Shown here: piece by piece, positions 1 to 4,387 of the stretch
Numbering within the stretch: position 1 is the first letter of the stretch
Layout: the number at the start of each line of letters is the position of its first letter
Origin: CAZYVA01 sp964650695
Lineage (GTDB): Bacteria > Bacillota > Clostridia > Lachnospirales > Lachnospiraceae
Assembly (NCBI GenBank): GCA_964650695.1
Contig: CAZYVA010000087.1
Location: 1 to 7,392, forward strand
Length of the DNA: 7,392 nt
Direction: 5' to 3'
Notes under the pieces: generated by a model
What the model was told of the DNA's origin: nothing
Seen by the model: the letters and a program-made list of their open reading frames with translations, nothing else
Database searches by the model: none
Translations under genes and position numbers: made by a program

Positions 1-363
1 GCCGCTAACGATTGCCGCGATCTTTTCCGGGTAATTTTTGCCGCAGGCAATGTAATCCAGGAAAAACAAGGGTTCGCCTCCCGCGCATACGATATCGTTC
101 ACGCACATCGCAACCGCGTCAATCCCAATCGTATCATGCTTGTCCAGGACCATCGCCAGCTTGACTTTCGTCCCGCACCCGTCTGTCCCGGACAAAAGCA
201 CCGGGTCTTCCATCTGTTTGATCTTTTCCAGCGAAAACGCCCCCGAAAATCCGCCCAGCCCGCCAAGTACCTCCGGCCGCAAAGTCTTTTTCACATGCTC
301 CTTCATCAACTCCACTGACCGGTATCCGGCCTCGATATCCACGCCCGCTTTTTTATAATCCAT
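1..363 (-). CDS. purM: Phosphoribosylformylglycinamidine cyclo-ligase (AIR synthetase), 5' part only
   Basis: PurM closes FGAM to aminoimidazole ribonucleotide using ATP, in the cytosolic de novo purine pathway. Only the first 121 codons are present; the gene runs off the left edge. Translating the minus strand from the ATG at 363-361 gives a protein starting MDYKKAGVDIEAGYRSVELM, the typical PurM N-terminus. The glycine-rich stretch GTDGCGTKVK lies at residues 59-68. The conserved block GIDAVAM-VND ... GGEPLFFLDY spans about residues 80-104 and belongs to the PurM/PurL ATP-binding fold. The start is supported by AAAGGAG six bases upstream. It lies 93 bp downstream of purE on the same strand, the usual clostridial order, so co-transcription is likely. 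The C-terminal half cannot be assessed. Confidence 0.95.
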   Translation of the reverse strand, partial: MDYKKAGVDIEAGYRSVELMKEHVKKTLRPEVLGGLGGFSGAFSLEKIKQMEDPVLLSGTDGCGTKVKLAMVLDKHDTIGIDAVAMCVNDIVCAGGEPLFFLDYIACGKNYPEKIAAIVSG

Positions 364-427
364 GCCTTTCTCCTTTGCCTTCCGCAATCGTCTGCCATCC
401 TTATACTATCCCCCCAAATTTTCTTCC

Positions 428-448
428 GTGGCGCCGCCACAGCGTGGC
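428..448 (-). promoter_or_regulatory. Alternative hairpins in the purE-purM gap
   Basis: Read on the minus strand, nine bases after the purE stop, the sequence holds three arms: GCCAC (448-444), GTGGC (440-436) and GCCAC (432-428), separated by GCT and GGC. The middle arm can pair with either flanking arm, so two hairpins exclude each other. There is no U-run directly after, so this is not a standard intrinsic terminator. It could tune the purE:purM expression ratio or be an RNA-processing site. The structure is seen; the role is inferred. Confidence 0.4.
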
Positions 449-456
449 ATGGAGGG

Positions 457-963
457 TTACTGTTGGTAATTCTGATAGCCCACTTTATCCAACCTTTCCG
501 CTTTCTGCTGCACGGCCTCCTTCATATCCTGTGCATAGGCTTTCAATTTACCCAAAATCTCCGCGTCAGAAACCGCCAGGATCTTCGCTGCCAGGAGCGC
601 CGCGTTCTTCGCCCCGTCAATCGCCACGGTCGCCACAGGCACTCCCGGCGGCATCTGCATGATGGAAAATACTGCGTCCATCCCATCCAGGTTTTTGCCG
701 GAAAGCGGCACACCGATCACCGGGAGGGCAAACAGCGCCGCGCACATCCCCGGAAGCGCCGCTGCCATCCCGGCTCCGGCAATGATAACCTTCACGCCGC
801 GTTCCTCCGCTTTCCCGGCCCATTCCATCAGCACATCCGGTTCCCGGTGCGCGGAAATAATCGTCATCTCATACCCAATCCCCAGTTCCTCCAGCATAGC
901 CGCCGCCTTGCCCATCACTTTCAAGTCTGAATCACTGCCCATAATAATTCCTATCTTTCGCAT
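457..963 (-). CDS. purE: N5-carboxyaminoimidazole ribonucleotide mutase (PurE)
   Basis: PurE interconverts N5-CAIR and CAIR in cytosolic de novo purine synthesis, normally after PurK. The 168-aa length fits the family. The signature GSDSD is at residues 9-13, the catalytic-loop motif SAHREPD at 37-43, the glycine-rich AGAGM..ALPGM at 62-73, and QMPPGVPVATVAID at 103-116. The start at 963 is preceded by AAAGGA eight bases upstream. One oddity: residue 69, in the AGAG-x-AA-x-LPGM motif, is Ala where the bacterial class I enzymes I know have His; the SAHR histidine (39) is kept. No purK is visible, so it may lie elsewhere or the enzyme could be of the CO2-using class II type. No clear -35/-10 pair was found upstream, only an AT-rich stretch after the terminator at 1007-1040. 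purM follows. Confidence 0.95.
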   Translation of the reverse strand: MRKIGIIMGSDSDLKVMGKAAAMLEELGIGYEMTIISAHREPDVLMEWAGKAEERGVKVIIAGAGMAAALPGMCAALFALPVIGVPLSGKNLDGMDAVFSIMQMPPGVPVATVAIDGAKNAALLAAKILAVSDAEILGKLKAYAQDMKEAVQQKAERLDKVGYQNYQQ

Positions 964-1006
964 CGTTCATTTCCTTTCTTATTTTTATAATAATGGTCAA
1001 ACAGAC

Positions 1007-1040
1007 AAAAATCCGACGCAAGCTTGCTTGCAAGAGGATT
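1007..1040 (-). terminator. Intrinsic terminator closing the membrane-protein cassette
   Basis: Six bases past the stop of the 1046-1444 gene, the minus strand reads AATCC (1040-1036), then an inner GCAAG/CTTGC hairpin, then GGATT (1014-1010), running into a stretch of T residues. The outer stem is 5 bp with a small internal loop before the inner stem. Position and U-tract suit a rho-independent terminator separating the cassette from purE. Confidence 0.65.
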
Positions 1041-1045
1041 GATCA

Positions 1046-1444
1046 CTAAAAAAACCCCCTGATAAAAATTCCGCACGCCAAAGAAAGGGCAGCGCCGTTG
1101 CAAGCCGCCCCTACTTTACAGGTTATGTAATTCTTATCCCGCTCTTTGAAACCGCGTACCGCATAGCTGCAGCCAAAGCACGGCAGCAAAAAAAGCAGGA
1201 GACCCAAAACGCCGGTCAGGAAGCTGACATTTCCTTTTGCCGCAAAAGAGTATGAAACGATCCATGCCAGCAAAAAAGCGGAAAGACCTGCCAACAGGCA
1301 GGACAAAACCCCCTTCCTGGCATGTTTTTTCTGTTTCTGCCCGTACCGGGTACGGATCATTTTTTTACGCTGTTTTTCCCTTTCTTTGATCCGTTCTTTT
1401 TTTCTGCTTTCTCTTGTACTTCTCTTCTTTTTTCCGATTACCAT
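1046..1444 (-). CDS. Small three-helix membrane protein with polybasic N-terminal tail
   Basis: A 132-aa protein of unknown function. Residues 1-44 are almost entirely Lys, Arg, Glu and Gln, a highly charged cytoplasmic tail probably helical or disordered. Three hydrophobic segments follow at about 45-67, 74-97 and 111-130, with the motif GFKERDKNYITCK between the second and third. It resembles small Lachnospiraceae membrane proteins I loosely recall under a DUF6142-type label; that name is unverified. The start at 1444 is chosen because AAGGAG lies five or six bases upstream, although it places the first 80 nt inside the upstream VanZ-family gene in another frame. An alternative ATG at 1360-1358, just after the VanZ stop, lacks a good ribosome site and would remove most of the basic tail. 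It is the last gene of its cassette, followed by a terminator. Confidence 0.8.
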   Translation of the reverse strand: MVIGKKKRSTRESRKKERIKEREKQRKKMIRTRYGQKQKKHARKGVLSCLLAGLSAFLLAWIVSYSFAAKGNVSFLTGVLGLLLFLLPCFGCSYAVRGFKERDKNYITCKVGAACNGAALSLACGIFIRGFF

Positions 1445-1898
1445 GCTTTCTCCTTATCGCATTGCAGGCCGCAAATATCATATATCCCAGGATCCCGCCA
1501 ACCGTATTCAGGAAAAGGTCATCCACATCAAAGCTGCCGATCCGAAACACGAGCTGGCTGGCTTCCACACACAGGCTCAGCCCAAAACTCCATACAAGCG
1601 CCGCGAAAGCGCTGCGCTGCCTGCTCGCCGCCGGCATAAAAAAACCGAATGGGACAAAAATCACCACATTGCCAAACAAATTGGTAAACATGGCAAACAG
1701 CCCCACTTGATGGCGGTAGCGCCAAAATCTCCGGATTTCCCGGAACAGTACCAGGTTATAATGGAATTCCTCAGAAGTCCCGCTTCTTCCGTACCAATCC
1801 GAAAAAAGGAGGAAATATATGATAAATACAATGTAGAGCACAAACAAAACTTTTCCAGCCATGCGGACAATCTTTTTGTCTCTGACGCTCAACTTCAT
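1365..1898 (-). CDS. VanZ-family membrane protein
   Basis: A 177-aa integral membrane protein of the VanZ-like family. VanZ itself gives low-level teicoplanin resistance by an unknown mechanism, and most relatives are uncharacterised. Hydrophobic segments lie at about 15-33, 67-88, 96-114 and 130-147. The family signature is clear: N-x-x-GN-x-x-x-F-x-PFG at 73-85, then E-x-x-Q at 112-115 and FDVDDLFLNTVGG at 123-135, with the usual acidic and Asn residues. After the last helix the protein ends in a very basic tail (about 149-177), encoded by DNA that also codes for the start of the next gene. AAGGGGAG lies just before the start at 1898, and its stretch abuts the stop of the upstream 50-aa gene seven bases away, suggesting translational coupling. 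There is no vancomycin-resistance cluster here, so a resistance role should not be assumed. Confidence 0.85.
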   Translation of the reverse strand: MKLSVRDKKIVRMAGKVLFVLYIVFIIYFLLFSDWYGRSGTSEEFHYNLVLFREIRRFWRYRHQVGLFAMFTNLFGNVVIFVPFGFFMPAASRQRSAFAALVWSFGLSLCVEASQLVFRIGSFDVDDLFLNTVGGILGYMIFAACNAIRRKHGNRKKEEKYKRKQKKRTDQRKGKTA

Positions 1899-1905
1899 AC
1901 TCCCC

Positions 1906-2058
1906 TTAAAATGTCAGTCCCCTTTTCCCTTTTAACAAATGCGCGCCGCAGACAATGGAAACCACCCCAGCCGCGACGCCGATCATCAATACTACAATGC
2001 CGACCGCGATATTTACCCCTCCAGCCAGCGACATCAGCTTATACGCTTTTTCATTCAT
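1906..2058 (-). CDS. 50-aa hydrophobic protein, first gene of the VanZ cassette
   Basis: A very small predicted membrane protein of unknown function. After a short charged N-terminus (MNEKAYKL), residues 10-42 are a continuous Gly/Ala/Val/Ile-rich hydrophobic stretch, long enough for one long helix or a tight two-helix hairpin. It ends in a short basic tail (LLKGKRGLTF). I chose the ATG at 2058 because AAAGGGGG lies seven bases upstream. An in-frame ATG at 2088 would add ten residues but has only a poor, very close GGAAG. The stop is seven bases before the VanZ-family start, so the two are very probably co-transcribed. A -10-like TATACT sits at 2130-2125. I recall similar small proteins next to VanZ-family genes in related bacteria, but could not check. 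Confidence 0.75.
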   Translation of the reverse strand: MNEKAYKLMSLAGGVNIAVGIVVLMIGVAAGVVSIVCGAHLLKGKRGLTF

Positions 2059-2124
2059 GGCAAAACCCCCTTTATCAATCATTGACATCTTCCATTACGG
2101 TCCACGGCCCAGGAGGCCGCCCAT

Positions 2125-2155
2125 AGTATAACGATCCGGGGCGGTATTGATCGTT
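2125..2155 (-). promoter_or_regulatory. Candidate promoter and overlapping operator for the small membrane cassette
   Basis: On the minus strand TATACT (2130-2125) is a good -10 hexamer, about 67 bases before the 50-aa gene. The position for a -35 with a 17-bp spacer (2153-2148) reads CGATCA, a poor match. An inverted repeat, AACGATC (2130-2136) and GATCGTT (2149-2155) with a 12-bp spacer, covers exactly the -10 edge to -35 region. This suggests a repressor or activator site. The sequence elements are seen; promoter activity is inferred. Confidence 0.4.
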
Positions 2156-2174
2156 TGCTTCGCAAAACCGCCCC
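2138..2174. repeat. Nested inverted repeat in the pyrE-cassette gap
   Basis: GGGGCGGT (2138-2145) and ACCGCCCC (2167-2174) are perfect 8-bp complementary arms. Between them lies a second small hairpin, TTTGC-TTC-GCAAA (2154-2166). No U-tract follows on either strand, so it is not an obvious intrinsic terminator. It would form in RNA reading through from pyrE and overlaps the candidate promoter region. Confidence 0.5.
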
Positions 2175-2195
2175 CACCTTGCATCACTTTCCCGC

Positions 2196-2221
2196 GGGAT
2201 GCCCAGTAAACGGGCATTCCC
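2196..2221. repeat. Hairpin just after the pyrE stop
   Basis: GGGATGCCC (2196-2204) pairs with GGGCAT-T-CCC (2212-2221): nine base pairs with one bulged base and a 7-nt loop, starting five bases beyond the pyrE stop codon. It lacks a U-run, so it may act as a 3'-end stabiliser or processing site rather than as a strong terminator. Confidence 0.45.
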
Positions 2222-2226
2222 AGCTT

Positions 2227-2907
2227 TCATGCGCCATACTGCCTGTAATATTGCTCCAGCGCCTCTTTCCGTGAATCATCAATGACAACCTTCCCCTTGT
2301 ACGCCCGGTTGTAAAGGTACTCGATCACTTCGCGCATTGTCACAATCGCATGCGCTTGGATCCCGTACAACTCCTGGATCTCATCCAACGCGCATATTTT
2401 GCCGCCTTTCCCGACCTCCATGCGGTCCAGGGAAACCATCAGGCCAACCACTTTTACGTCCGCCTGCGCCTGGATGACAGGAAACGTCTCCTCGATAGAC
2501 TTCCCGGATGTCGTCACATCTTCGACCATAACGACCCTGTCCCCATCTTTCAGGCTGCTGCCGAGCAGGATGCCGGCATCGCCGTGGTCTTTGAGTTCCT
2601 TGCGGTTGGAACAGTAGCGGACATCTTTCCCATACAGCGCACCCACCGCCATCGCCGTCGCCACACTGATCGGGATCCCCTTATAGGCCGGCCCGAACAG
2701 CACATCAAAATCCAATCCGTAAGCATCCTGGATCGCCCTTGCATAATACTCCCCCAGCTTTCGGATCTGCGTCCCTGTCACATAAGCGCCCGCATTCATG
2801 AAAAACGGGGATTTCCGGCCGCTTTTCAAGGTAAACTCCCCGAATTTCAGCGCTTCGCTGTCTACCATAAATTCAATGAATTCCTGTTTATACTGCTCCA
2901 TTTCCAT
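2227..2907 (-). CDS. pyrE: Orotate phosphoribosyltransferase
   Basis: PyrE joins orotate and PRPP to make OMP, the fifth step of de novo pyrimidine synthesis, in the cytosol. The 226-aa length suits the family. Visible signatures are the substrate loop LKSGRKSPFFMNAG at 27-40, FGPAYKGIP at 71-79, the flexible catalytic loop NRKELKDHG at 101-109 with its conserved Lys and His residues, and the PRPP-binding motif VVMVEDVTTSGKS at 125-137. AGAGG lies about five bases before the start at 2907. The gene has its own promoter (3044-3016) and a structured leader of about 100 nt, and follows the terminator of the hydrolase gene. The rest of the pyr pathway is not in the window. I see no PyrR binding loop or terminator/antiterminator pair in the leader, so regulation is unclear. 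Confidence 0.97.
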   Translation of the reverse strand: MEMEQYKQEFIEFMVDSEALKFGEFTLKSGRKSPFFMNAGAYVTGTQIRKLGEYYARAIQDAYGLDFDVLFGPAYKGIPISVATAMAVGALYGKDVRYCSNRKELKDHGDAGILLGSSLKDGDRVVMVEDVTTSGKSIEETFPVIQAQADVKVVGLMVSLDRMEVGKGGKICALDEIQELYGIQAHAIVTMREVIEYLYNRAYKGKVVIDDSRKEALEQYYRQYGA

Positions 2908-2944
2908 AAAAACCTCTTTTTCGGTTCCGCGATCCCGTATCCCC

Positions 2945-2958
2945 TGACGCCGGCGTCA
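2945..2958. repeat. 14-bp perfect palindrome in the pyrE leader
   Basis: TGACGCCGGCGTCA is perfectly self-complementary and lies about 38-51 bases upstream of the pyrE start, within the predicted transcript. It is flanked on the minus strand by CCCGT and ACGGG, which could extend it into a larger stem. It could be a DNA-binding dyad or part of an RNA fold. Confidence 0.5.
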
Positions 2959-3015
2959 TCCGCCTGCTCCGGGACGGGCTTGCGCCTTTTGCGGCGGCCC
3001 TCTTTCATCCCACCC

Positions 3016-3044
3016 AGTCTATCATATTTCACCCGTGTTTTCAA
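3016..3044 (-). promoter_or_regulatory. pyrE promoter
   Basis: On the minus strand TTGAAA (3044-3039) and TAGACT (3021-3016) are separated by exactly 17 bp, with a TG one base before the -10 (extended -10). This fits a sigma-A-type promoter. Transcription would start near 3009-3008, giving a leader of about 100 nt before pyrE. Confidence 0.7.
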
Positions 3045-3090
3045 TCGGCAAAAAGACTGTTCCGTACACAACTGCGACGCGAAGTCCATT

Positions 3091-3109
3091 AAAAATCCGC
3101 TTCGCGGAT
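3091..3109 (-). terminator. Intrinsic terminator of the hydrolase gene
   Basis: On the minus strand ATCCGC-GAA-GCGGAT (3109-3095) is a perfect 6-bp stem with a 3-nt loop, running directly into a T-run (to 3091). It begins 24 bases after the hydrolase stop codon and upstream of the pyrE promoter, so it separates the two transcription units. Confidence 0.75.
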
Positions 3110-3132
3110 AGGCGCCACATACAGAAAGGCTG

Positions 3133-4017
3133 TCAGTCTTTCTCGTTCAGCCATTCCTTCATCAGTTCTACATACCTGTCATTATCCTCTACAAAGCACA
3201 TATGGCGGCATGTGCGGAACAGCTCCCACCGGGCATCCGGGATCCTGTCATACATATATTTCGCAATATACGGCGTACACAAATCGTTCCCGCCATTAAT
3301 GATGAGCGTTGGCTCTTGGATGTCCTTTAGCTGCCCGGTCACATCGTAGTCCTTCAGCGTCCCTTCCGGGGTATACTCATTCGGCCCCCAGCCCACGACA
3401 TAAGCCTCGCCGCCTTTTTTTACCGGCCTTCTCAGGCATTCCGGGGAATCCTCTGTCACCGCGCCGGCCGCGTGGCGGAGCATGAACTCTGTCTCTGCCG
3501 CCTGGTAAGCCGGATCGCTGTAATCCCCGCTGGATGTCGCTTTCTCGATCGCATCCTGCATCTCCTGCGGCAGCTCTTTAATCATGCGGTGCTGCTCGAT
3601 CCCCCACATCCAGGATGCGGGCAGGGTGCTGGAAAGGATCAGGCTTTTTAACCCTTCCGGCTTGTAATTGCAGACATAATCCAAAAGCTGCATCCCGCCC
3701 CAGGACTGTCCTAAAAGATGTATTTCGTCCAATCCCAGGTGCTTTCTCAGGGCGATCAGCTCATTGATCCATGTCTTTGCGTTCCAAAGCTCCGGATGCC
3801 CATCCAGGTATGATTCACCGCACCCAAGCTGATCATACATCACCAACTGGCGCCCGTCTTCCTCCGCCAGCCTGTCCAGCACTTCAAAATAATTGTGCGT
3901 GGAACCAGGCCCTCCGTGCAGAAGCACCAGGGGCTTCTTATCTCCCGTTTTTTCTCCCACGATACGGTAGTAAGTTTTGTACTCTAAGTATGGCATATAG
4001 CCTTCTGTGATTTTCAT
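3133..4017 (-). CDS. Proline iminopeptidase-family alpha/beta hydrolase (peptidase S33)
   Basis: A 294-aa cytosolic alpha/beta hydrolase, probably removing N-terminal proline from peptides. With the start at 4017, the oxyanion motif HGGPG is at 34-38, the family-typical YDQLGCGES at 61-69, and the nucleophile elbow GQSWGG at 103-108 (Ser105). The likely catalytic Asp is in NGGNDLCTP (about 245) and the His in CRHMCF (about 272), so the triad looks complete. HGGPG plus YDQLGCGxS and GQSWGG are hallmarks of prolyl/proline iminopeptidases, though close relatives include amino-acid amidases and other aminopeptidases. The start at 4017 is preferred because AAAGGAGG lies eight bases upstream; the longer frame to 4068 lacks such a site. 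There is no signal peptide. It appears monocistronic, with a terminator 24 bases downstream and a TATAAT upstream. Confidence 0.88.
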   Translation of the reverse strand: MKITEGYMPYLEYKTYYRIVGEKTGDKKPLVLLHGGPGSTHNYFEVLDRLAEEDGRQLVMYDQLGCGESYLDGHPELWNAKTWINELIALRKHLGLDEIHLLGQSWGGMQLLDYVCNYKPEGLKSLILSSTLPASWMWGIEQHRMIKELPQEMQDAIEKATSSGDYSDPAYQAAETEFMLRHAAGAVTEDSPECLRRPVKKGGEAYVVGWGPNEYTPEGTLKDYDVTGQLKDIQEPTLIINGGNDLCTPYIAKYMYDRIPDARWELFRTCRHMCFVEDNDRYVELMKEWLNEKD

Positions 4018-4098
4018 TCTGAAAACCTCCTTTGCAGTGATCTCTTCCGTCCGCCTTGTTATGGACATGGTATGACCCTGGTATCATCATACTATATC

Positions 4099-4104
4099 AT
4101 TATA
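4099..4104 (-). promoter_or_regulatory. Candidate -10 element for the hydrolase gene
   Basis: A consensus TATAAT on the minus strand lies in a strongly AT-rich stretch, 82 bases before the hydrolase start. The 17-bp-spaced -35 position reads TGTTAT, a weak match, so the promoter may be activator-dependent or a neighbouring AT-rich hexamer may be used instead. Confidence 0.4.
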
Positions 4105-4291
4105 TTACAATCGGGCGGAAAATAACAGAGGATTCCCGCAAATTCACCGCATAAAATATTCCTGACCGTTACCATTCACGGCCCCTCCCTCCTGCAAGCC
4201 GCAGGCCGCCATCTTTCCAAATTGATATAATTTCGAAATAGAATCCTGTTTTTTTTGTCACTTCTGTCAGTTCTCTTTACCTGTCCGGAAA

Positions 4292-4300
4292 TGTTATACT
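4292..4300 (+). promoter_or_regulatory. Extended -10 promoter for the ParB-like/BMP gene
   Basis: TGTTATACT carries a TG one base before the -10 hexamer TATACT (4295-4300), the extended -10 form that works with a poor -35. The 17-bp-spaced -35 position is pyrimidine-rich and not consensus. Transcription from about 4307 would give an 80-nt leader containing GGGTC (4316-4320) and GACCC (4331-4335), which can pair in a small hairpin. Confidence 0.5.
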
Positions 4301-4387
4301 TTTCAAAAAATGTAGGGGTCAAAAATTTGGGACCCTGGTATCTTCAAAACCAAAAACATCCGAATGATGGTTTAAGGGAGACAAGCT

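Larger units (their letters stand above)
4018..4387. other. Divergent intergenic region (370 bp)
   Basis: No convincing gene lies here. It holds the upstream regions of the minus-strand hydrolase and the plus-strand ParB-like/BMP gene. Besides two promoter candidates, it contains a small hairpin CCTGC-AAGCC-GCAGG (4191-4205), a second TATAAT (4226-4231, plus strand), the palindrome ATTTCGAAAT (4230-4239), an eight-T run (4249-4256), and two copies of GACCCTGGTATC (4074-4085 and 4331-4342). Confidence 0.7.

Noticed and set aside
136..358. Plus-strand short frames opposite purM
   Set aside because: Antisense to the strongly conserved PurM N-terminus; no independent evidence.
964..1006. Purine riboswitch or standard promoter upstream of purE
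   Set aside because: The gap is too short for a purine riboswitch and holds no matching core. TTGACC (1000-995) has no -10 at proper spacing.
1386..2126. Long plus-strand open frame (246 codons) opposite the VanZ-family gene
   Set aside because: It is antisense to well-supported genes, rich in Pro, Arg and His, has no family-like motif and no good ribosome site.
2908..3015. PyrR-type or T-run attenuator in the pyrE leader
   Set aside because: No PyrR-like binding loop and no hairpin followed by a U-run was found before pyrE.
2350..3111. Long plus-strand open frame (253 codons) opposite pyrE
   Set aside because: It lies antisense to a clear pyrE and is low in recognisable motifs; an artefact of codon bias in the opposite strand.
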